Origin: Chryseobacterium nepalense
GTDB lineage: Bacteria; Bacteroidota; Bacteroidia; Flavobacteriales; Weeksellaceae
Assembly (NCBI RefSeq): GCF_023195755.1
Contig: NZ_CP096203.1
Location: 3,720,001 to 3,784,000 of the forward strand
Direction: 5' to 3'
DNA: 64,000 nucleotides
The notes beneath the pieces are model-generated. The model did not search any database and was not told where the DNA came from. It saw only the letters and a list, made by a program, of their open reading frames with translations. Within the stretch, counting starts at the first letter, position 1. Each line of letters begins with the position of its first letter. Below, one piece after another: positions 1-8,259 of this stretch. Both the position numbers and the translations under genes were made by a program.

Positions 1-82
1 AATTTTGTACCATCATTTTAAAAAAAAATTAAAGATGCAACAGTCAAATAAAATCAAAAACATGGTTGAAAAAGATAAAACA

Positions 83-1084
83 ATGAAAGCCGTACGCCAG
101 CATGAGTTTGGAGGCCCTGAAGTATTGGTATACGAAGATGCTCCCATCCCCGAATTAAATAAAGGAGAGGTAAGAGTAAAAGTGCATGCGATAGGCCTCA
201 ATCCACCGGACTGGTATCTGCGGGAAGGATACAAAATGCTGCCTCCCGAATGGCAGCCAAAGGTCCCTTTTCCTATCATTCTGGGTACAGACATTTCAGG
301 AGTCATTGAATCCGTTGCCGATGATATTGAGGACTTCTCTGTTGGTGATGAAGTTTATTCCATGGTGAGATTTCCCAGCTATGGCCCAAGCCGGGCTTAT
401 GCAGAATACGTTAATGTACCTGTATCAGAACTTGCTCTGAAACCGGCCGGTATTGATCATGTCCATACAGCCGGTGCGCCAATGTCGTTGCTTACTGCCT
501 GGCAGTTTATGATCGAGGTCGGTCATGATGAGCCGAATCCCCTTCAGCCCAATAAGCATGTACCGGTTCCTCTCGAAGGTAAAACCATAATGATTAATGG
601 AGCAGGGGGTGGAGTTGGCCATTTCGCATTACAGATCGCCAAATGGAAAGGTGCAAAAGTTATTGCTGTAGCTTCCGGTCGGCAGGAAGAATTATTAAGA
701 GAACTGGGTGCTGATGAATTTATTGATTACACGAAAACCAATGCTGATGAAATCTTAAAAGATATCGATTTGGTTATTGATACAGTTGGAGGGGCCAACA
801 CCGGAAGATTTTTAAAGATATTGAAGCCGGGAGGGTCATTATTTCCGATCTTCCCTTTAGGATTTTCCGATCGTGACGAAGCAGAAAAATTAGGGGTCAA
901 TGTATCGGCAACCCAGGTGCGCTCTGATGGCAAACAACTTTCAGAACTCGCAGCATTGCTTGATCAGGAAATTATCCGCATCGTGATCGACAGCACTTTT
1001 CCACTTGCTCAGGCCCGTCAAGCGCATGAAAGAGCAGCTTTAGGGCATATACAGGGAAAGATTGTCTTAACTGTAGACCAGTAA
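83..1084 (+). CDS. Zinc-less MDR-family NADPH:quinone oxidoreductase / alcohol dehydrogenase-like protein
   Basis: Likely a cytoplasmic NAD(P)H-dependent oxidoreductase of the medium-chain dehydrogenase/reductase superfamily, quinone reductase branch. An N-terminal GroES-like domain (GTDISGVI, then the DEVYSMV turn) is followed by a Rossmann domain with the nucleotide-binding motif GAGGGVGHFALQIAK in the middle of the protein. I see no cysteine cluster for structural zinc, which fits the zinc-less quinone reductase branch. The frame is open back to base 5, but family members normally begin at MKAVRQ, so I chose the ATG at 83 (333 aa); ATGs at 62 and 35 are alternatives. A hairpin follows the gene. 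The substrate cannot be told from sequence. Confidence 0.85.
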   Translation: MKAVRQHEFGGPEVLVYEDAPIPELNKGEVRVKVHAIGLNPPDWYLREGYKMLPPEWQPKVPFPIILGTDISGVIESVADDIEDFSVGDEVYSMVRFPSYGPSRAYAEYVNVPVSELALKPAGIDHVHTAGAPMSLLTAWQFMIEVGHDEPNPLQPNKHVPVPLEGKTIMINGAGGGVGHFALQIAKWKGAKVIAVASGRQEELLRELGADEFIDYTKTNADEILKDIDLVIDTVGGANTGRFLKILKPGGSLFPIFPLGFSDRDEAEKLGVNVSATQVRSDGKQLSELAALLDQEIIRIVIDSTFPLAQARQAHERAALGHIQGKIVLTVDQ

Positions 1085-1114
1085 TCCAATATGTGGTCAT
1101 CAATAAACAACAGC

Positions 1115-1142
1115 AAGGCTTTCTGCGATAAAGAAAGCCTTT
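1115..1142 (+). terminator. Probable intrinsic terminator after the oxidoreductase
   Basis: A 9-bp stem (AAGGCTTTC with GAAAGCCTT, 9-nt loop) ends in a short T stretch about 30 bases after the stop. The T tract is weak. Confidence 0.55.
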
Positions 1143-1161
1143 AATTATATTTAAAAACCTA

Positions 1162-1605
1162 ATGAACAATACATTGACAGAAGATAAAATATTGCTGAAA
1201 GAACTCATCGATAAAGTTTCTATGTTGGGGGATGAAAAAGATTTCCATAACCAGGTACAACTTTTTACAGAGAATGCCTCATCAGAAACCAAAGCTGACG
1301 GTAAAGTCATCATGGAATTAAAGGGCCGCGAAGTCATGGCGAAGGCTTTCGCAGAATTTCTTAAAGATGTGGATATCGTTTACCATTTTAACGGACCATC
1401 CTTATTTACCATCAGAGGAAATGAGGCCACAGGAACCTGTTATTGCCTCATTACACTGATCAGTAATCAAAAAGAGAAGAAAATCATGACTACCGTTGGA
1501 GCGGTTTACAAGGATCGCTATGTCCGTCAGGATGATCGATGGCTTATTGATAGGCGTATAGGTGATTTTTTGTGGCAACAAGAACGTGAGATTTACTCTA
1601 CCTAA
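1162..1605 (+). CDS. SnoaL/NTF2-like fold protein
   Basis: A 147-aa protein with the look of the SnoaL-like/NTF2-like superfamily. It has N-terminal helices (LLKELIDKVSML), a segment NQVQLFTENASSE where the cone fold begins, a central GREVMAKAFAEFL helix, and alternating strands ending in DDRWLIDRRIGDF, a typical last strand of these small alpha/beta-barrel proteins. Members can be isomerases, hydrolases or binding proteins, so no reaction can be assigned. It has no signal peptide and is expected in the cytoplasm. It follows the oxidoreductase in the same direction, but a hairpin lies between them, so co-transcription is uncertain. Confidence 0.75.
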   Translation: MNNTLTEDKILLKELIDKVSMLGDEKDFHNQVQLFTENASSETKADGKVIMELKGREVMAKAFAEFLKDVDIVYHFNGPSLFTIRGNEATGTCYCLITLISNQKEKKIMTTVGAVYKDRYVRQDDRWLIDRRIGDFLWQQEREIYST

Positions 1606-1886
1606 TGACAAAAGCATTTAATATTAGTATATGAAATGTGCTAACTTGGATTATGGAAGTGGCAAATTATCTGCAAAAAGATTTATCTGAAGGAACGCTT
1701 CTCTATGAAAAGAAAGGTTTAAAAAAATAGCTGAATGTTTGAAGTAATTACATAGCGTTCCAATTAAATATAGTTGTAAAAAGTATATAAGGGCTATATT
1801 TAAATTTACTTTGTCTTATAATGATCGTCAAGGTATTGCAGAACTTTTGTATATTTAAACAACTACCTCACAGAACGATTATAATT

Positions 1887-3377
1887 ATGATAATAGGATT
1901 AGATATTGGCACTTCATCTACGAAAGCGGTTGCATTTGACCTGGAAGGTCAGGTTTTGGCCACACACAGTATATCTTATCCTATACTGAATCCTTTGGAA
2001 GGATATTACGAACAGGATCCTGAAGTTATTTATAGGGCGTGTATCGATTCCGTTGCACGTGTGATGACCGAATTGCAGGATCATGATAAGGTGCTACATC
2101 CAATGTGTATTTCGGTTAGTAGTGCCATGCACGGATTAATAGCGGTTGACAAATCGGGCAAGCCGCTCACGAATTGTATCATTTGGGCTGATCGGAGAAG
2201 TGAAGAGATAGCTATCGGATTGAAGGCAACTGAAAAAGGACGACTACTGTATCAACAGACCGGCACGCCTATTCATCCCATGTCTTTGCTCTGCAAATTA
2301 ATATGGATAAGGTCCCATGATGAAAAAGTGTTTTTTCAATCGCATAAATTTATTGGCATTAAGGAATTTCTTTTTTACCGACTCTTTGGTGTTTATCTGG
2401 TTGACCATTCTATTGCGTCGGCTACGGGACTATTTGACTTGCACCAATTAGCATGGTCGGATGTAGCTTTGAATGTAGCGGGAATCTCGGTCGAACAACT
2501 ATCGACGCCCGTACCTGTTGATCATATTACAAGATTACTAGATCCAGATATCGCAGCCTCTATGCACATCCCTGAAGGTACTTTGTTTGTTATTGGCGGC
2601 AGTGATGGTTGTCTGGCCAATCTGGGAGTTGGAGCTGTGAAACCGGGAGTGGCTTCCGTAACTGTTGGCACCAGCGGAGCTATACGGGTAACCAGTCCTC
2701 TACCAAACCCTGAGCAAAAGCAACGGTTATTTAGCTATCTCCTTAGACCGAATGAATATATCATTGGAGGCGCTGTTAATAATGGGGGAATTTTGCGGAG
2801 CTGGTTCCGGGATACCTTCTTAGACGAACCAATCGAAAAAATACAGGATAAGGATGCTGACACTTTATTAAACGAAATGATAGATTCAATCGATCCTGGA
2901 TCAGAAGGCTTGATCTTTTTGCCCTATTTAACCGGTGAACGTGCTCCGCACTGGAATTCCAATGCTAAAGGTGTTTATTTTGGAATACAGTTGCAGCACA
3001 CCAAGGCCCACTTTGCCCGTGCAATGATGGAAGGCATGTTGTTCGTCATCTACAGCGTGGGCATTGCGTTGGAGGAAAACACCGGCCCCATTCACAAGAT
3101 ATATGCAAGTGGCGGTTTAGCACGTTCTCATAATCTTGTTCAAATGTTAGCAGATATTTTCAACAAGCCTGTTTTCATTAAAAACACCGTGGAAAGCTCT
3201 GCATGGGGAGCGGCACTCATAGGTATGGAAGCATTAGGAATTGAGCTTAAGGAGCCAATCACAAAGGCAGATAATGCTGAACAATTGTATAGACCGAATG
3301 CGAAAAATCATGCGGTCTATGTAAGAAATTTTGAACAATTTCAGCGACTTTATAATAAGCTAGAAGACGAGTTTTAA
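1887..3377 (+). CDS. gntK: Gluconokinase, FGGY carbohydrate kinase family
   Basis: Phosphorylates gluconate (or a related sugar) with ATP. The protein opens with the phosphate-binding loop GLDIGTSSTKAVAFD, has the GTSGAIR motif mid-protein, NNGGILRSWFRD and FLPYLTGERAPHWN in the C-terminal actin-like domain, and the late nucleotide-contact motif ASGGLARS. The 496-aa length fits intact FGGY kinases. Homologs begin at MIIGLDIG, so I placed the start at 1887 rather than at upstream in-frame codons. The gluconate permease gene follows 14 bases later, which supports gluconate over xylulose or glycerol; that permease is broken, so the kinase may now be short of imported substrate. I see no GntR-type regulator beside it. 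Confidence 0.85.
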   Translation: MIIGLDIGTSSTKAVAFDLEGQVLATHSISYPILNPLEGYYEQDPEVIYRACIDSVARVMTELQDHDKVLHPMCISVSSAMHGLIAVDKSGKPLTNCIIWADRRSEEIAIGLKATEKGRLLYQQTGTPIHPMSLLCKLIWIRSHDEKVFFQSHKFIGIKEFLFYRLFGVYLVDHSIASATGLFDLHQLAWSDVALNVAGISVEQLSTPVPVDHITRLLDPDIAASMHIPEGTLFVIGGSDGCLANLGVGAVKPGVASVTVGTSGAIRVTSPLPNPEQKQRLFSYLLRPNEYIIGGAVNNGGILRSWFRDTFLDEPIEKIQDKDADTLLNEMIDSIDPGSEGLIFLPYLTGERAPHWNSNAKGVYFGIQLQHTKAHFARAMMEGMLFVIYSVGIALEENTGPIHKIYASGGLARSHNLVQMLADIFNKPVFIKNTVESSAWGAALIGMEALGIELKEPITKADNAEQLYRPNAKNHAVYVRNFEQFQRLYNKLEDEF

Positions 3378-3391
3378 ATAAATCGACCGCT

Positions 3392-3830
3392 ATGCCTTTA
3401 ATCATTATCATATTTGGAGTGGTTATGCTACTCATTTTAGTAACTGCGATCAGACTAAACACTGTATTTTCCCTGCTTATAACCTCTATCGCGGTGGGCT
3501 TTGCCATGGGAATGAGCGTTGAGGAAATTCTTAAATCTGTTGAAACTGGAGCAAGCAGTACGATGGGACAATTAGGACTTTTGCTGGCCTTTGGATCAGT
3601 TCTTGGAAAGCTGATGGCAGAAGGCGGCGCTGCAGAGCGTATTACAACGGTATTGACAGCGGTATTTGGCAAAAAGAATTTACCGTGGGCCATGGTGCTT
3701 ACGGGCTTTTTGGTTGGCATACCGTTATTTTACAATGTTGGATTTATCGTATTGGTGCCATTTGTCTTTATGGTTTGTGCATCTAACAAATTACCTATGC
3801 TGTAAGTAGCTATTCCACTATTAGCAGCGC
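3392..3830 (+). pseudogene. gntP: Gluconate:H+ symporter (GntP family), N-terminal third only
   Basis: The first 137 codons encode a GntP-type permease: hydrophobic segments, then GQLGLLLAFGSVLGKLMAEG and LVGIPLFYNVGFIVLVPFVF. Family members are about 440 aa, so two thirds are missing. The frame meets TAA at 3803-3805 where family members continue with a tyrosine, yet the family-like VAIPLLAAL can still be read just beyond the stop. Homology then ends at about 3830 where recombinase sequence begins. The gene is therefore doubly broken, by a stop codon and by the junction with foreign DNA. It lies directly downstream of the kinase and was presumably its operon partner. Confidence 0.85.
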
Positions 3831-5068
3831 TTCGGATAAAGAAGCCAGAGCGGTAATTCAGACAACGGATATGGGATTCTTTGTGGCGGGGAATATGGCC
3901 ATTGAGCAACCATTAGATATTTCAATTACTGAAAATAAAATGATGCTGGCGATCTATCTTGCGGCACTGGAAGTTGAAAACGACAGGCGAGCGCTGAATA
4001 CATATTATGGAATGCGTCGTGCTAAAAAGGAAGGAAGATTGATGGGAAGGGCACCTTACGGATATGTTAACAAAATAACGGAGGACGGAAAAAATATGTA
4101 ACGCTACAAGAACCGGAAGCGTCAAACATGAAATGGGCATTTACGGAAATGTCCAAAGGCGTGTATTCAGCGAGCCAGATAATGGATATGATGAACAGAA
4201 AGAAAGGAAAATCAGTTAAGATTAGTGCCTTTCTTGCAAGTCTACGCAATCCGGCATATTGTGGTAAAATTTACGTGGAGCAATTCAATGGGGAAGAGGC
4301 TTGTTTTGTTAAAAGTATTCATGAACCTCTGATCAGTGAAGAACTGTTCGAAAAAGTTCAATGTATAATGGACGGTAATGTGAATCCAGCCAGACCCAAT
4401 GTTAAAGTATTGTCTGACGATAATTTACCTTTAAGAGGTTTTCTTGTATGTCCTGAATGTGGTCATTTGATTACAGGCAGTGCATCTACAGGGCGTTCTG
4501 GAAACAAGTATTATTACTACCATTGCCAGTCTCCGTGTTCATACCGCTACAAATCTGAGATTATTAATTCTAAATTTTTAGAGATATTGCAGTCTTTGGA
4601 AATGCGTGCCTCTATAAGAATTATTTAAAAAAAGCACTGAAACAAAATTTTGAAAGATTAATCAATAATCCCCAAAGGGAAAGAAAGCAATTCTATTAGA
4701 AATAGATCGTTTAAACAGCAGCTTGAAACAGGCAAGAAATAAACTGATGGAGGAAGTAATTGATAATGAAGACTACCTCGAAATTAAAACCGACTATAAA
4801 GCGCAAATTGAAAAGCTCGAAGCTAAATTAACTAAAGGAAAAGAGAATAAGAAAATAGATCTTACCAAATTACTAGACCAAGCATTATCGAACCTGGTAG
4901 ACCTTGCGAAAGTCTATACTGATGGGGATATTGAGGTGAAGCGTAATATAATTGGCTCGATATTCCCTGAAAAATTGCAATTTTCAAAAAATCATTATCG
5001 AACCACCCGACCCAATGTTTTACTCTGTTATATATATCAGATAAACAATGAGTTAGGGATAGAAAAAA
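3829..5068 (+). pseudogene. Large serine recombinase (resolvase/invertase family), decayed
   Basis: Fragments in different frames join into one Bacteroidetes-type serine recombinase lacking its N-terminal catalytic region. Fragment 1 (to about 4090) has ENKMMLAIYLAALEVENDRR and GRAPYGY. A missing A in the run near 4088-4094 shifts to the second frame, which has the recombinase-domain motif NPAYCGKI and the zinc ribbon CPECGHLITGSAS. Another shift near 4620 and an in-frame TAG near 4696 precede the C-terminal coiled coil (EKLEAKLTKGKENKK). The last open frame reads into the tRNA-Leu terminator and antisense tRNA; that tail is not native protein. The catalytic serine region is absent, so the gene is inactive. 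It is likely the leftover of an element inserted at the tRNA. Confidence 0.85.
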
Positions 5069-5103
5069 ACCGGAAAGAAAGTGAATTATCACCTCTCTCC
5101 GGT
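5063..5103 (-). terminator. Intrinsic terminator of tRNA-Leu
   Basis: Read on the minus strand, ACCGGA and TCCGGT close a long hairpin (5069-5103, with G-U pairs inside) followed by a T tract at 5063-5068, immediately downstream of the tRNA. Confidence 0.75.
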
Positions 5104-5107
5104 CTTG

Positions 5108-5187
5108 TACCCAGGACCGGGATCGAACCGGTACTCCTAAGAACTGGTGTTTGAGACCAGCGCGTCTACCAATTCCGCCACCTGGGC
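5108..5187 (-). tRNA. tRNA-Leu (anticodon CAA)
   Basis: On the minus strand the acceptor arm GCCCAGG pairs with CCTGGGT, the anticodon stem CTGGT/ACCAG encloses the loop CTCAAAC giving anticodon CAA, and the T arm ACCGG/CCGGT encloses TTCGATC. The variable region is longer than in class I tRNAs, as expected for leucine. CCA is not encoded. The 3' end faces the recombinase remnant. Confidence 0.93.
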
Positions 5188-5265
5188 TACTGTTTTTCCG
5201 TGTTTGAATCGGTGTGCAAATATAGAAACTTTTTATGAATACCGAAAAAAAATTAAGCAAAAAAA

Positions 5266-6033
5266 TTAAAAATTTATCTCAAGACCATCGTAGGCAAGAT
5301 GTATTCCGGATGGAAGTTGTTTGTCTTCAACATCATGCAGACCCAAATGATGACTGATGTGTGTTAAAAATAATTGCTTAGGTTTCAGTTCTTCAAATAG
5401 TTTAAGGATGTCCGGAAGGATAAAGTGTGCCGGATGCGGATCAAACTTCCTGATGCAATTTAAAATCAATACATCCAGATTCTTTAATTTTTCTTTTTCC
5501 GTGTCGGAAATAAAACCTGCGTCCGTAATATACGCGAGATTTTTAAACTTATAGCCAAAAACGGTAATTTTATAATGAATTACTTCAACCGGAGTAATTT
5601 CTGTATCTAAAACGGTAAAGGGACTGTTCTCAATTTCATGAAGCTCAAAAGCAGGAGCTCCGGGATATCTTTCATCAGCAAATGCGTAAGGAAAACGTTT
5701 TTTTACTTCATTTCCCACTCTGGAATAGCAATAGAGAGGCATGTCATTTCCTGTTTTGAAAATCAGAGGGCGCATGTCATCAAGACCGATCACATGGTCA
5801 TTATGTTCATGCGTAAGCAAAGCTATATCAACCGTATTTTCTTTATTAGCAAGCATTTGCTGTCTGAAATCGGGACCGCAATCAATCAGTATTTTTTTAC
5901 TTTCATCGGTGGTCACCATGACAGAAGATCTGAGACGGCTGTCTTTGGGATTTTCTGAAGTGCATACCTCGCAGGTGCAGCCAATCACGGGTACACCCTG
6001 GGAAGTTCCCGTTCCTAAAAATTTCAACTTCAT
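5266..6033 (-). CDS. Metallo-beta-lactamase-fold hydrolase, PhnP/Lipoate-ligase-associated type
   Basis: A 255-aa cytoplasmic MBL-fold phosphodiesterase-like enzyme. It starts MKLKFLGTGTSQGVPVIGC, typical of the PhnP/YcbJ branch, and carries CTCEVC, which in PhnP relatives belongs to a structural zinc site. The metal motif is THEHNDHVIGLDD, followed by HYKITVFGYKF, YITDAGF and a late LTHISHHLG histidine. PhnP itself cleaves phosphoribosyl cyclic phosphate, but no phn genes are nearby, so the physiological substrate is unknown. It is divergently placed from the 475-aa gene at 6087, with 53 bases between them for both promoters. Confidence 0.85.
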   Translation of the reverse strand: MKLKFLGTGTSQGVPVIGCTCEVCTSENPKDSRLRSSVMVTTDESKKILIDCGPDFRQQMLANKENTVDIALLTHEHNDHVIGLDDMRPLIFKTGNDMPLYCYSRVGNEVKKRFPYAFADERYPGAPAFELHEIENSPFTVLDTEITPVEVIHYKITVFGYKFKNLAYITDAGFISDTEKEKLKNLDVLILNCIRKFDPHPAHFILPDILKLFEELKPKQLFLTHISHHLGLHDVEDKQLPSGIHLAYDGLEINF

Positions 6034-6086
6034 TTCTTTTGAGGTTGTTTTAATTTTGGTAAATTTACGAAAAATTTAATGTCCTA

Positions 6087-7514
6087 ATGTATCAGAAACT
6101 AACTCCTAAACAAAAAGCATTAACAATTAATCTAGATCCTACTATTTATGGTACTTTCGCGGAAATTGGAGCAGGGCAGGAGACTGTTCGGCACTTTTTT
6201 AGAGCAGGGGGAGCTTCAGGTACAATCGCTAAGGCAATGTCGGCTTACGACAAAGATTTCAGTGATGCAATCTACGGAAAAGAAGTAAAAAACCGATACG
6301 TTACCCAAAACAGGCTTCGAAAAATGCTTCGCTATGAAGTCGCTTTGATTGAAGAACGGATTTCAAGGGAAAACCACCCGAACAGAAAGTACTTTTCTTA
6401 CGCCAATACTGTTACCACCATTAATTTTGATAAAACAGTAAAAGGTCACGGCTGGGTTGGAATACGTTTTCAGGCGAATGAAAATGAAGATTACAACGAA
6501 ATTGTAATTCACGTAAAATTTAAGGAAAATGATGCCACGTTACAACAGGAAACCCTTGGTAATCTTGGAGTAAACCTTATTTTCGGGGCGTTTCATTATT
6601 ATGACAATCCAAGGAATTTAATAGAATCTCTATACGACGATGTAGCTAAAGATAACCTTGAAATTGATATGATCGATTTCAGCGGACCGGCTTTTACTTA
6701 TGTTGATAACAGGCTGATGTCTTTACAATTGGTTAAAAACGGAATGACCGATGCGGTGATTTTCAATTCAGAGGGCAACAATATGCTTCCTGCAGATGTT
6801 TTATACAAAAAAAATATTTTTGCCGTAAGAGGAAGCTTCAGGCCCGTAACAAAGGTAAATATCGATATGCTGAAAAACGGACTCGATATGTTTCTTAAAG
6901 ATGCGATATGTACAACCGACGAAACTGAAGTTCTCATTGAAATAACCATTTCAAATCTTCGTGCAGACGGCGATATTGATGAAAGAGATTTCCTGGACAG
7001 GGTAGATATTCTCGGCAAGCTCGGCTATACCGTTATCGTTTCCAATTATTCGGAATATTATCGCCTTATTGATTACTTTGCTTCCTATACAAGCGGAAAT
7101 ATTGGTGTTGCGATGGGGGTAAATAATCTTCTGATGGTTTTTGATGAAAGATATTATAAAGACCTCTCAGGAGGAATTCTTGAGGCTTTCGGAAAGTTCT
7201 TCAGAAATGGAATGAGAGTATATCTTTATCCTTACAAAGACCCTGAAACACATGAACTTTTAGACTCTTCTACATTAAAAGTGGAAGAAAATCTGAAAGA
7301 ACTGTATAAATATTTCAAACATAACGAGCGCATTGTGGATATTACCAATTACAATCCGGAATATCTGGAAATTTATTCAAGAGATATTCTTAAAAAAATT
7401 GCATGTAATATCAAAGGCTGGGAAACACAGGTTCCTGAAGGCGTTGCAGAAATGATCAAAGAACGCGGAATGTTCGGGTATAAAGAAGAATTTTCACTAA
7501 AACAATTCTCTTAA
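6087..7514 (+). CDS. Conserved flavobacterial protein of unknown function (475 aa)
   Basis: I recognise this as a protein that recurs in Bacteroidetes genomes but not as a member of an enzyme family whose chemistry I can name. It has no signal peptide or membrane segment and should be cytoplasmic. Visible marks are a glycine-rich N-terminus (YGTFAEIGAGQETVRHFFRA, then GGASGTIAKAMSAYDKDFSD), a central YVDNRLMSLQLVKNGMTDAV, and a C-terminal EILIEITIS-like strand region rich in charged residues. Automated names sometimes attached to it (such as TonB-dependent receptor) do not fit, since no beta-barrel or plug features are seen. The GAF-domain gene starts 11 bases after its stop, so the two are probably one operon. 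Confidence 0.8.
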   Translation: MYQKLTPKQKALTINLDPTIYGTFAEIGAGQETVRHFFRAGGASGTIAKAMSAYDKDFSDAIYGKEVKNRYVTQNRLRKMLRYEVALIEERISRENHPNRKYFSYANTVTTINFDKTVKGHGWVGIRFQANENEDYNEIVIHVKFKENDATLQQETLGNLGVNLIFGAFHYYDNPRNLIESLYDDVAKDNLEIDMIDFSGPAFTYVDNRLMSLQLVKNGMTDAVIFNSEGNNMLPADVLYKKNIFAVRGSFRPVTKVNIDMLKNGLDMFLKDAICTTDETEVLIEITISNLRADGDIDERDFLDRVDILGKLGYTVIVSNYSEYYRLIDYFASYTSGNIGVAMGVNNLLMVFDERYYKDLSGGILEAFGKFFRNGMRVYLYPYKDPETHELLDSSTLKVEENLKELYKYFKHNERIVDITNYNPEYLEIYSRDILKKIACNIKGWETQVPEGVAEMIKERGMFGYKEEFSLKQFS

Positions 7515-7525
7515 ACAATATAAAA

Positions 7526-7975
7526 ATGTCAGAATTAAAAAAAAGACTTTTATCCATCCTGGAAAGTCCAAAACATAATACGGAAGAAAAACTTGAAAAA
7601 GTTTGCCATCTTTTAGATCAGGAAATTTCTTATTTCAACTGGACGGGTTTTTACTTTAAAAACGGAGATAAAGATGAGTTAAAACTTGGTCCTTACGTAG
7701 GAGCTCCTACCGATCATACCATCATTCCTTATGGTAAAGGGATTTGCGGACAGGTAGCCGTTTCCAATGAAACATTTGTAGTTCCGGATGTGAATGAGGA
7801 AAGCAATTACTTAAGCTGCTCCATTGATACAAAAGCGGAAATTGTTGTTCCTATTTTTAAAGACGGGAAAAACATCGGGCAGATTGATATCGATTCCCAT
7901 ACCGTTGATCCATTCACGGATGAAGATAAAGAGTTGCTGGAATGGCTTTGCAACGAGGTTTCCAAGATTTTGTAG
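7526..7975 (+). CDS. GAF-domain protein, free methionine-(R)-sulfoxide reductase-like
   Basis: A 149-aa single GAF domain resembling fRMsr, which reduces free methionine-R-sulfoxide. Characteristic segments are LGPYVGAPTDHTIIPYGKG, ICGQVAVSNETFVVPDV, YLSCSIDTKAEIVVPIF and IGQIDIDSHTVDPFTDEDK. Of the three cysteines conserved in the E. coli enzyme, two are present (in GICG and YLSCS), while the first position (PTDH) lacks cysteine. It may therefore still work with a two-cysteine cycle or may be only a GAF sensor. It lies 11 bases behind the 475-aa gene and ends before a strong terminator. Confidence 0.8.
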   Translation: MSELKKRLLSILESPKHNTEEKLEKVCHLLDQEISYFNWTGFYFKNGDKDELKLGPYVGAPTDHTIIPYGKGICGQVAVSNETFVVPDVNEESNYLSCSIDTKAEIVVPIFKDGKNIGQIDIDSHTVDPFTDEDKELLEWLCNEVSKIL

Positions 7976-7998
7976 TTAAAATTTTTGCTTAAAATAAA

Positions 7999-8030
7999 GA
8001 CTCCGGCCCGAAGGGCCGGAGTCTCTTAGT
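7999..8030 (+). terminator. Strong intrinsic terminator
   Basis: An 11-bp perfect stem (GACTCCGGCCC with GGGCCGGAGTC, loop GAA) lies 23 bases after the GAF gene stop. Confidence 0.85.
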
Positions 8031-8060
8031 TTTCTTTCTTTCTTCTTTCGAATTTTTATT

Positions 8061-8236
8061 ATCTGCGTAATCATTGAAATCCGCGGGAGCTAAAAAGATT
8101 AACAAAAATCGTACGCTTAAGACCATCCGTGTAAATCAGTAACATCCGTTGTAAATACTATTTATAAGGCATGAATCGATTATAAAAATAAGTTAATCTG
8201 CCCTCATATTTGTGTAATTCATGAAATCTGTGGAAA
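8061..8236 (+). repeat. Three diverged copies of a 29-nt intergenic repeat
   Basis: Copies at 8061-8089, 8125-8153 and 8208-8236 align base for base. They begin ATCTGCGTAATC, ATCCGTGTAAAT and ATTTGTGTAATT and share a later AAATCYGYGG-like block. A related copy in inverted orientation sits at 23773-23801. No coding potential is visible. Confidence 0.55.
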
Positions 8237-8259
8237 AAAAACAGCTGCAATCTTACCGA

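Noticed and set aside
1653-1730. A 25-residue frame (MEVANYLQKDLSEG...) before the gluconate kinase gene
   Set aside because: Too short, no recognisable domain and no clear ribosome site; perhaps a remnant, but not supportable as a gene.
1821-1886. N-terminal extension of the gluconate kinase reading frame
   Set aside because: The added residues match nothing in FGGY kinases, which begin at MIIGLDIG.
5066-5154. C-terminal tail of the recombinase frame reading VPRTGIEPVLL
   Set aside because: This string is the antisense of the tRNA-Leu T arm, not protein; the gene ends before.
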